A DNA stretch of 64,000 bases from Steromphala cineraria (Eukaryota; Mollusca; Gastropoda; Trochida; Trochidae), in assembly GCA_916613615.1 (NCBI GenBank), contig OU744732.1, positions 26,608,673-26,672,672 on the forward strand, given 5' to 3'. This document shows, in pieces, positions 46,461 to 57,099 of the stretch. How positions within the stretch are numbered: the first letter of the stretch is position 1; every line of letters starts with the position of its first letter. The notes below the pieces were generated by a model, which searched no databases, was not told where the DNA came from, and saw nothing but the letters and a program-made list of their open reading frames with translations. A program made the translations under genes and the position numbers.

Positions 46461-48390
46461 AACAGCGAAATGAGAAATTACCACTTACCCTCAAACAGGT
46501 CATTAATAGAGTGTTTGAGTCAAAAAGCGAATAATGAATTTGCAATTGTCTTTGATATTTAAATCCTACCTAGCAACGAAAGAGACGATATAAAAACGTG
46601 TCAATACACATGTTGTAGAATTCCAATGTTATGAGCATAAAGAAAAGACTAAAATCACGGAATGAAATATGCAGAGCATAAAAGGGAACGTTTCTTATAT
46701 TTCTTATATTTCAGAAGGATTTAAGGAAACCAAATACATTTACATACGTTATAATGAATCTGCTAAGAAAATACATACATTGAAGCTTGTGTGGTAGCTC
46801 AATAGGAATGCATTTGACATGTTTAAACTTGAAATTTTTGGTGAGATTTTCCTTTTGAAAAATGTTTATATTAATACAATACCTGTTTTCGTCATTTTCC
46901 TTCTTCCAGAAACATATTGATAATTGTCATCTTTATCCATAATTGATTGGATAAAGTTGAAGACTGAAAACTCGTAATGCGATCTTGTAACTGTAAACAC
47001 TAGAAAGGGATCCATTTTCATTGATGAGATGAAATGTTAACCCGATAATCCAATCTCGCTCTAGCCAATCTCTCTCTAGGGTCATGTCAATGCAAACACA
47101 GAAGTGACCGGAGGATTAATCTATTAGGAAAGGGTTTAATATCCTCCTCAATTTTATCTCTGGAAATGTCAAGTCTTTTCTTATTTGATGTAAAGAAGAT
47201 ACCAGTAAACAAGCTGGTCAGTTCAGTGCACGATATGCATCACTGTCCTGAATTATGTACCAACGCTAACATATGTATTTTATTGTTTACACAATGAAAA
47301 GTATTTATAACAATTCGGGTTAAATTAAAAAACATGGGATTTTTTTAAATCCAAAGTGGGTCTTAATTCAATGTAGTAACATTCTTGAAAGTAATGATTT
47401 ATCACAACCCGACAATTCTGTCATGGTTTATCAGTTTAAGTTCAATAAAAAATCAAAATATTCTGTCTACTGTATGTGTGGAATGTGATGATATGGAATG
47501 ATATGTTTGTTGACTGTGTTCAAGGATATCTTAAAAGAGGAAAACTTTTATAAGAAACTATTTATGATAGAATTTAACATCAAGCTCGTACAAATCTCTA
47601 ATTGAATTTTCTGTCATTCGTCCTGACACGTTGAATGAATATTCACTTCCAAAGTTCGCTAAGATTATTAAGACATCAATTGGAAGCAAACCTTTCATCT
47701 TGGATTAAAACATATAAAAGATAATATAAATATGAATGAATGTATTTCTGTCGGCAAACATGAAACATAGGACTTTCAAAAATTTGCATTTTCCTTTCAA
47801 TTGTTTTGCCTAACCTGATGGTATCAATCTTCTCAATATCTTTGGCTCCGGTGCTAAAACGTTTCTTCAAATGCTAATTTCAAAATGCGTGCATCAAAAC
47901 ATGAATACACACCTCGAATAAAAATGATTAAGTGATCAAACCTAGAAGGATTATGAAATCAGGGAGGGAAGTTTAATCCATACATTCTGTTATCCTAACT
48001 TTCAGACGACAGTTGACATTAAGTGTTTGCACATAATATTGAAACTGTTTTGACATAGGACTGTGTCCCTATCCAAATATTTCAAAAGCTTTATTGTAAA
48101 GTAGTACCTGTAGAAATCTATATAAAGCAAACTTTGCTATTAAGAATTAAGTTTTGTTTTTGATAACGATCTACATTTGAAAAAAATAATTGTAGATTGA
48201 CTGAAAATAACGGTTTTGTATATCAATTGCAATTAATTTACCAATAGTTCATTTTTATAATGTATCTGTTCTCATATAGTAAATCCTTAAGATTTCATTA
48301 AACAAAAATTGGAAAATGAAAATTCTCAGTTAAAATAGTTAATATGTTACATTGTTCTTAAATAAATCAAATATGTCATGTTAAGTTCAG
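46461..48390. other. Copy A interior; no supported gene
   Basis: Duplicated at 57.1-60.6 kb. Frames here are short and not kept in the partner. Confidence 0.4.
47110..47147. repeat. Conserved hairpin in copy A
   Basis: GGAGGATTAATC and TTTAATATCCTCC can pair; the whole segment is kept at 58,160-58,197 in copy B. Confidence 0.5.
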
Positions 48391-48610
48391 GCCTGTGATT
48401 CCCCTTTTTTTCACCAAATTCATAAATAATTTGAGGTGTTCACACAAAAATGGCCACCAATGGAGTTAATATGAATCTTTATAATTTGTTCTCTGACTAT
48501 GGGTGATTGGTTTGTAAAATGAGATATTTGAAAATTATACATTTAGAATGAACGTACAAATGAAAATTAAAAATATCAAACTTTCAAAAAACGTGCTACT
48601 GCCCCTTTTA
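48391..48610 (-). mobile_element. MITE, family M, copy 4 (partial)
   Basis: Minus-orientation remnant: GTGTTCACACAAAAATGGCC through AAAAAACGTGCTACTGCCCC. One terminal repeat is intact; the other half is missing. The copy B partner (60.8-61.1 kb) keeps more of the left half but has lost the terminal repeat. Confidence 0.75.
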
Positions 48611-48807
48611 AACCGTCAATAAGAAAAAGTCTTATTATGCATCCTGACACATGAATGTTTTGTTCCTAGTTTCAACCATACACTGACATCAGGGCAAATT
48701 TCAGTTTCAGATTGGAAGGCCAAGGTCGGATATACATGTATAGTGTAGAGCATGGGGACATTCAGCTGTAAGTCACCGAGGATGTGCTGTAATGCTTTTT
48801 TCTTGAG

Positions 48808-49010
48808 ATCAGCTACGTCGATTCAACAAGAAACATTCCGAAAGCTGCTTTCGATGCCCACGTGTCAATAGATGTCTATTAGCGTCTCAATTAAGAGGTG
48901 TATCTTGGTTCTCTGGAGACTTGGTTCGTATACAAGTAGACAACCTGTCACTCAAACATAGATTTGTTTGGTTTAGATGCTCTGCAGTAGCTGTCTTGAT
49001 TCTCACATGA
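48808..49010 (+). CDS. Conserved exon-like segment, copy A
   Basis: After an acceptor-like TGCTTTTTTCTTGAG (ends 48,807) a frame of about 67 codons is open: QLRRFNKKHSESCFRCPR, VNRCLLASQLRGVSWFSGDL, ending TGA at 49,008. It has a cysteine cluster (C-x2-C-x5-C). The partner at 61,275 is about 97 percent identical in its first 165 bases, while nearby sequence is nearer 90 percent. The four differences there all change the residue, which does not support a constrained protein. The segment might be conserved for a non-coding reason, or the sample is small. No family recognised. Confidence 0.3.
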
Positions 49011-51437
49011 TAAGGGAGGACAGTTTTCTTAATGTAAAGGGATATCACAGAGAATACCTTTCAATAACCTCAATACCTCATAAAAGCCATTTAGATAGTG
49101 AAAAACCGATTACATTGTTTGGGATCACATTATCTTCAATAGTACAAAATCTTGTACGTTTAAGGGCCAGTCTAATGAGAATCAGACAAGCTTGCTAGCA
49201 ATGACCATACAAGCTAACCAACTCACCTTTTCACTGCTTACATAAGCCCGATTTACAGCAGCAAATTACAAACTATCAAACCTTTTAGACGTAAATTGGT
49301 GATCTTGATTAAAAATAGTAGCTTAGAAATATTTCATATATACAGATAGCTTTTTTCACTCAAATTCAGAAGCTTAACTCATAAACGTAAAATCTTCCTT
49401 GGAAGAAGTTTACATTTATACTCAGTTGAGACAGACCCAATTGACACATCATATTGAGCGCTTCTCTATGAGACAGTTCCGTCAACAAGAAGGACTCGAT
49501 CTGTCTTTAGAAAAAGAATTTAGACTACTTAAAACTTTATGTGATCATAAAAAATGGGTTAGATTGAGGATGTGATTGGGGAAGCTTTAAGTTTCCGTCA
49601 ATCATTATAACAGAAAAACAGTTCGAATGAACTGTTGAGCAATTCTTATTTGTACATAAATCACCAGCTGTTTGATACTTGATTTTGATAAACTCGTTTA
49701 ATGGTTTAGTATATGTTTGGTTGAAAGTAACGTCCTTTCAGGATTTTTGTACATAAACTGATATGAAATCTAAGTCTTACTCAATAAGATTGAATAGTGT
49801 TGTTTAAGTAAGAAAATCAGCGTTTTCAACTTCTTTATATGTAAAAGAAAAAAAATTGCAAAGAAATTTGAATTGATTTGAAATTAAATTTGAATTTAAT
49901 GTGTTAACTAAAGTTGTCCTTCTTAGTATCTTTCAAAGAAATTCTTTTAAAGGTTGTATTATAGCTTTCATGCAACATTACTCTTAAAACATTTGCCATC
50001 ATTCAAGTAAGAAGTAGCAATTATAAAAGAAGTAGCATAAGTAGTGGTAGTATACCTTGCACACTGTCTTATTGTCATCTTGGCACAAGTTCTTTGGACA
50101 ATACTTTGCATTTTGAACAACTGTTATATGTTGCGTCGATTGTGTGTATTGTGAAGAAACAGATTATGTGATTATAGTTATAACTGCAGACTCGAAATGT
50201 GGCGATTATTTCAATGTAAGAAGGTTTTTCGTTTATATGATATTTACTGGTAAGTGTTTCATAGATATAGATGTCTGCTTCAGAAACTTCTGTTTTCTTT
50301 GATCAGCAAACCCTCAGACATAAGTAAATACGAAACTGAAGCAGTGTCTTCTAATAACCATAAGCTGATATGTGACTGTTTGTCATTGTAAGTAGTTTAC
50401 TGTCTGCTTTGGATCTATTCCCTATACACTGGCGCCTAATTCAGTTACAGCAAGACAATATGTCACGTCTTGAAGAAATTTGCATCTATATTTAGATGAG
50501 AGCTTCTTTTTAGATACTTAACCGTGAAAGATACGGTTGTTGGCATCTGACAATGAATATTGCATTAAAATGCCAGTGCTTTAAATAATAAAAAGAGAAG
50601 ACCTTGTTTATATCACCTATGAAACATAGAAATTACATAGACCTTTTTTTTAAATCATCAATTTCAAATCTCCTTAACTAAGTGAGAAAGCAGAAAGAAA
50701 TTGAACACTTTTGATTGTTTTAAAACGTTCTGGAGCAATGAGCGTCAACGAATTCATGTCAAATAAAGTGCATTATATCAACAGTATTGTAGTCCTACCT
50801 GTAATCCATACTTTATCAATCTTTAACCTGAACTCAGTTTGAAATTGCACAAAAATTTGAAAGGAACAAAATCTAAAGTTTCTTTTCCTAAAAAATATAA
50901 ATGTGCATACTTTTCACGAGAAATATGCCTGTCAATTAATTTCAAAACTGACATTGAAAACTTGGTAGCACTTCTTTAGGACACTTGTTTCGAAAAAGTA
51001 ATATAAAAAAGATGTTCTTCGTAATATCTGTTCTTAATTCCCAACTTCAATTGACACACAATCAATATGTATGCAGTTGATTATATGTTTTGAAATTAGA
51101 AAAGATTAATTTTCCGAAAGGAGGCCCAATTTAAACTGAATAGAAAATAAAAAATTATTTAAATAATATTAAATTTTAAATTATGTAGAAACGGGAATCC
51201 TCCAAGCCTGTAAAGAAACATTCCCTTAACATTCATAAGAGAATTCTTTGTAAATGGTATAATAACTTTCCAAAAACCTTTTTCCTTCATTGCTAAAATA
51301 TCATTTATGTATCATTATCCATGTTGAATAAAAACATCTAAATGTCAAAGAACCAATCATTCACATTTAATGATTCATGTTGTTCTTTTTCTCCGAGGCA
51401 AGATGATTTGGATATTTGAATTATCTGCAAGCAACCT
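49011..51437. other. Copy A right part; no supported gene
   Basis: Highly similar to 61.4-63.9 kb. At about 50,270 an 18-codon frame (MSASETSVFFDQQTLRHK) is open in both copies with two base differences, too short to judge. Confidence 0.4.
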
Positions 51438-51439
51438 TA

Positions 51440-51790
51440 AAGGAGCAGTAGCACGTTTTTTGATAATTTTATATCTTGAATTTTTCACTGATAATTGTAA
51501 GTTAATGTTAAATGTATTATTTTGACCGTGACAGAAATCTCTTACACAAGCCAAACATCCATAGTCAGAGGACAAAGTATTCATACAAAATTAATTGGCG
51601 GCGATTTTTTGTGAACACCTTTAATTCATTTTGTGTAAGTAAAAGGAATCGCATGGCTAAACTTTACGTTATATATTTGAATTATTACTGCTCCATATAG
51701 TTTGAATATATTGTCTTTTAATTGGAACCATTTATTTTCATTTTCCTGACATCACCTTATATTCCTCCTAAAAACGTGCTACTGCCCCTT
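51440..51790. mobile_element. MITE, family M, copy 3 (351 bp), only in duplication copy A
   Basis: Ends AAGGAGCAGTAGCACG and CGTGCTACTGCCCCTT, flanked by TA at 51,438-51,439 and 51,791-51,792. Copy B has the empty site (63,902-63,903, where TA reads TG) with matching flanks GCAAGCAACCT and ATGGTTGTG. Confidence 0.92.
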
Positions 51791-51890
51791 TAATGGTTGT
51801 GTCTGGTTGTGAAATATCAGTTTAATTGGAAATGTGATTGCAGCAACATGTATGAACGACAGAAACTCCACTCGAGAAAATTGGTTGTTC

Positions 51891-54800
51891 ATTTTGTGAA
51901 ACATAACTCAAAGAAGATGCATAAATGACATTGATGATAATTTAAAACTGTTTTTAAAAAATGATATTTCAAACGGTATCTTTTGGTTTTTGAAATGCGG
52001 ATATCTACACATTGTTAACAAGAAAAGTGAACAGTCGTATAAAAAAAAGAATGCGCTTCTTGATTTGAAAAACTGATGATTAATACCTTTATATAATTGT
52101 TGTTTTAGCATCAGAACATACATTTGGATATATGTCAATTAACATTGACAGTTGCCTTATTGAGTGTTTCCCGTGAGAATCGAATAACTTATATTCAATA
52201 GGTGATGTATTGCTGGTTTGAAATGCTGACCATCTATCACTGACTTAAGACTTCAGAGTTTAACTTGCTTTAACTATATCATAAAACAAAATCAAATAGC
52301 ACTATTAGAAATCAATGATTGGGTTAACATTAAATGAACATGATGTTTGTTAGCATACTGCCTAGACTCGCCCTGCATTCGGAATCTTGTATTCAAAATA
52401 TAGGTTGAAAAAACTTGTCTTTTCAAACTTTTGCTGTTATTAGCAACGTTATATCTTTTTTCATAACTTTATTCAATCTATTTTAACGTTATATCTTTAA
52501 TAATGTTATGTTGTTATTAGCAACGTTATATCTGTATTTTATAACTTTATTCATTTTATTTAAACGTTATATATTAATTAAGAGAATAAATAGAGTCGAA
52601 ATGCAGTAAGCACCACTTCATGTAGAGCAATGGTTTGTTTAAGTTTTTAATTTGTGTGACTGCTGTGACAGCCAAAATTCTAAAGATGTTCAAGGGAAGA
52701 AGCAGACAAGTGCTTTGAACTTCAAATCCTGTTTTTTGAGGTTCAGAACAGTTGAATATGTAAATGTAGGTGAAAATGGTTAGTCCAGCTAAGGCCATTT
52801 GCCCTTTTATGTTTGCTGCATACAATGAACCTGTAAACTGTAACCTTTTCCTTTTGATACAATCAAATTCTCCCTTGCCTTATGTAATCATGTCATCTGC
52901 CCTTGTATATAGAGACTTTTAAGATTAAAAACATTGGAATATGTAAATATCGATATCTACTTTTTTTGACATTGTAAATGTTATTGATGTCAAAACATGT
53001 CACTATTTGACATGTTACTGCATTTAGCATATACAGTATTGGACAAATCCCATATGCTCAGGAACCTTGTAGATTGTGACCAAGCTCGTTGTTAAGTAAA
53101 TTACCTGGAATCATAGATCTTCAATTGGACAGGTGATTGAAGTTAATTGGTAACATTGTTTTTAACTCGCTTTTGCCAGCCGAGCAAACAAACTGAAGGT
53201 CAGTCTTTTGTGTACATATATGTTGACTTTGACTTAAGATCCATTTTTATAAATGTTCAATGACATTTCTATCAACCCTGTCAAACTAAAAGGTATGTCT
53301 GGTTACTTTTTCTATAAATATTCAACCTCTATTCTAATAAATCAAGTTTTTGAATGTTGTATTTGTTTAAAAGCAAAGTATTTATGAGCATGTAATCAGA
53401 TATAACGATTAACAAATGATATGGATTTACAACATATTTATTGAACTTTGATGAGAAGATTAGGAGCAAATTGCGTCATATAACAAAATTATTAAACGCT
53501 CTTTTTTAATTCAAAATCAAATGGGTAGAAAATGGACTCTTTAGTATTCGATGAAGTATTAGTCGAAGTAGACCAAAGTAAACGTACATGTAGACTCACA
53601 GTAGCCAAATATTAAGATGTTTTTTGCACATTATTGGTAGAATATGTTATTCTTCAAATTTATCACCCAATATACATATTCAAACATTTGAGTTGGTCAA
53701 AGAAACGGTTACATTTATGGTTTTTTTTGTTAGACTGTTAGACATGAATCCTGAAATTTATATTGCAAACATAAACATATACATGAATTCAAAAATTGTT
53801 CTGAAACAACAAGTTTACCAACAGTTCAATTTGTTTAAAGTCCAGCTTTCATTTGCCAATAACAATGACATCTTCTAAAAGTGGCTTCAAAGTAATGTAA
53901 GGTGTGAAATATTTTCATAAGAGGCAGACTGTTATTCCTTTGATGTTTTAGATGTCATTTGTTTGGACGAAGCTTGATTTATAATCCAGTATTATAGTTG
54001 TAAAAACTTGCAAAGAACAGAAGCTGCATATAGCCTTTTTCCCTTGTTTAATTGTACTGTCTGTTAACAATTTTTTGATGTCGTGTTAAATAAAAATATC
54101 TCATAATAATATACCATAACACATACAGCAGTCGAGGCAATATTATCATGATGGATAGTGAGAGTTTTTAAGCAAAACATCATGAATATCCTTGTGTAAT
54201 CTTTACGTCTCTTGAACAGGCAACACCATGCTGAAATGAAAGTTGGATTAGCTTCATATGAATTATGATGGATGGTCGTCGGATGAAAAACTGTATCCTT
54301 CAAGACATCCTATGTTGATGTCACTCTCCTGTGAGTCTCTTATCGATAATGATCCTTTAAGTTATGAATGGAAGATGATAACAATGATAATCAAGTTCGA
54401 ATACATAAAAGATGATTGATTATTATTACCGAAGTGCCAGTATAGATATTCACCTGATAGATTATGTGATATATACAGTCTTTGTGACATTAGAAATATA
54501 CGTCTAAAACTTTTCAAGTCACATCATTATCATATATTCAATATGTTTTTTAAATAACTGAGGTTCGTTTATATTAGTGTCATCAGGGTTAAAAGAATTC
54601 TAAAAAACTTGACAGTCTTTATTTGATTAAAACTTGAACGTGTTTATATGTAGGGTAAGTATTGATACATCAAACATGTCATTAACTATAATAATCTGTT
54701 CAGTTGAAATATAACCTGAGAGCATATTGCAATAACTCTGTGATAAAAGACGAAAGACATGACTTATGTACACAGATACCATGACGTAATACATGACTTA

Positions 54801-54979
54801 TGTAAAGAGATGGCAAGTGCCTAATTTCGATGGAACAGGTCCATCCAAATTCATGTAAAGGCTACCTTATCACAAAGATATATATACTCTGTATACTGCT
54901 TAGTGACCTGAATGGCTGATCAAAACTGTAATATATTGCATATTTTTGTGATATGTTGTTATTTCAATAGAAGTTTTCT
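51891..54979. other. Spacer between copies A and B; no supported gene
   Basis: Contains a short tandem repeat at 52,434 and several small frames (e.g. 53,624-53,878 plus, 52,574-52,825 minus) without domains or splice support. Confidence 0.5.
52434..52573. repeat. Two-copy tandem repeat, period 77 bp
   Basis: GTTATTAGCAACGTTATATC at 52,436 and 52,513, each followed by ATAACTTTATTCA and AACGTTATAT. Confidence 0.8.
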
Positions 54980-55718
54980 GTTCACAACATTGTGGTAAAT
55001 ATCAACCGTCTTCAAAGCTATGGTCATGAACACTTGAATGAATTTTCAAATTTCAATCTTAGCAACAATTGACAATGGTCAGCTTGAGGGTTTTATTGCC
55101 ATAGATTAATTATATCACTTATTTATATTTGGGATTCAAATCGTTGTGTCGAAAAGTAGATAAAATAAACAATTTGGTTTATTTATTATTCTCTATACCT
55201 AAAATACAAATAAGTATTATGATATGTATTATTTAAATTACATGGACTAACAGTCAAAACTTATCTAAAGATACTTGTGAATAAGAAGTGTCTCCCTTTT
55301 CATTGATGGACACACATTCTGCAAACGTCATTCAATGTTGATAAAATCTCAAGATAATTCAAATTTACTATGTTCACTTCCCACTCACGTCATGTCACAT
55401 CGTTTTATTTATGTATTGTATGTATGTATTATTTATGAGTTTTTCGTGTGTTGAAAATGGTATTTTATTTATATATCTTTACAATGGCTGCTATATGCGA
55501 TGATGCAAGAAGGTTGGTAACATTGTTAACGTTTCCAAGTTAACGAGAATGTTAACTAGATATCATATTTTAAAGTCATTACAATTTTATGTACAAGAAT
55601 TGTATTGGTCATATTTTATTGAACACTTGTAAGGGGATAATTCCGATTTTATTTTCTTTGAACAGACGTAATTAGTCTTTATTTGTGATGGTGGTGATTT
55701 ATTTTCAAGATAAAAGTA

Positions 55719-55892
55719 CAGTAGAACTCGGATAAAACGAACTCCAAGGGACCAAAGAATTTACTTCGCTATATCCGGTGTTCGCTATACGCATACAATT
55801 TTAATGATATTATATAGGGACGGGACTTGAAAATTTGTTCGCTATATCCGAGTGTTCGCTATATTCGTGTTAGCTATATCCGTGTTCTACTG
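55719..55892. mobile_element. pogo/Tigger-like MITE (174 bp), only in duplication copy B
   Basis: Ends CAGTAGAACTCGGATA and TATCCGTGTTCTACTG, flanked by TA at 55,717-55,718 and 55,893-55,894. The CAGTAGAAC..CGGATA terminus is typical of pogo/Tigger elements (family knowledge). The interior repeats TTCGCTATATCCG variants. The copy A site (44,975-44,976) is empty with matching flanks. Confidence 0.85.
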
Positions 55893-56324
55893 TATCTGTA
55901 AAACTCGTAGCAATTTCAGTTTGTGTAAATGTATGGCACTAGAGTTACATAACTAAAATCACAGGTATCTAATGAGAACTACAAAAAGATTATCATTGTG
56001 TTGAATGTCTAGACACGTAAAAGATAACACAATAAAACAAATTTTTGGAATTCTGATATATCATATTAAATGTTGTTTTGATGATCTTTTTGTAAGTTCT
56101 TTGGTTTGCATTGAAGTTTATTGTGACGACACGATTGTGTTAATTACACTGTTAGGTTTCCTGTTTGAACAATTCTGTCTGGAAATTGATAGTAAGTTTG
56201 AATTTATCATATAAAAAGACAACGATGTCTTCTTTGTTAACTACCCTTAACAGAATTAGTATGCCCAATATTAACAGAACTGTGAGGCAATTTAACCTTG
56301 AATAGATGTGATAAGCAGAGAAAT

Positions 56325-56480
56325 ATCAGTAATTGAGTGAATAAGAACAAAGTGGTCCGAGGTTCTAATCCAATTGCTGGATAAGTACCTAAGTGTGTGA
56401 ACTAAGGATATGTTCATTGGATACCTCATGTTTGGTTAGTGACTCTTCTTGGTTTCTTGAAAGCATGTACGTTCATTTAC
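56325..56480 (-). other. Block R, copy d of unit V (broken)
   Basis: Partner of 45.4 kb. Minus frame KHEVSNEHILSSHT is followed by TAG and further stops. Confidence 0.4.
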
Positions 56481-57099
56481 GTTATTGCATGAATATGACA
56501 TCATGACAATTTACAGATGGAGTATGGTCGTTGGTTTGTCGGTTTATTTGTTTAACTAGAAATTGTTCATGATTTATGTCAAATGAAAATGTTATTTGTA
56601 AATGTCACTTAAATTCGACATCCATTTTTAACACCGACAAACACCAACAAGTGACAATTTCAATGCCTTCTTGTAAAGTAAATATGTGATTTTAGTAAGA
56701 TATAGCATGAACCTCTCAAAAGGATTAATAAACGGGAAAAACTCTATTTGGAACTTGTTTTCCCTTTATCTATAAAATATAGAAAAGGAAAAGCAAATGT
56801 AAAGGAGGCAATATATGTTCCATTCTTCCTGTTTTTTACATATCATATGTATCAATATTGCGTCTATCAATAACTCACAAATCACAGGTTATTCGGTACG
56901 ATAACTGATGAAGAAATATACTGGGTCCTGAATCTTTAATGTCATGTTCATAAAGAAAGTCTTCTTTCATTGGTTTGTCTTTAACCTGTCGTCTTTGTTG
57001 AAATGTTACTTCCCCTGGAACGTGATATGTCAGTATAATTCACCAAAAATTCTAAAATAACCTTGCAAATAACAAGTCCAAATGATCACGGAACGAAAT

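Larger units (their letters stand above)
43970..51890. repeat. Tandem duplication, copy A
   Basis: Collinear with 54,980-64,000. Examples: CAGAAACATATTGATAATTG at 46.91 and 57.96 kb; the 48.7-49.0 kb block and its 61.2 kb partner; TCTGCTTCAGAAACTTC at 50.27 and 62.73 kb. The offset grows from about 10.7 to 12.5 kb along the copy because of indels. Confidence 0.85.

Noticed and set aside
48720..48850. A 40-base intron between GTAAGT (48,770) and TTCTTGAG (48,807)
   Set aside because: Too short for normal animal splicing, so at most one of the two signals can be real.
49401..49500. Search for CRISPR arrays, rRNA, operons and bacterial promoters over the window
   Set aside because: No regularly spaced short repeats, no rRNA-like conserved words, no tightly packed frames; the DNA is plainly eukaryotic nuclear.
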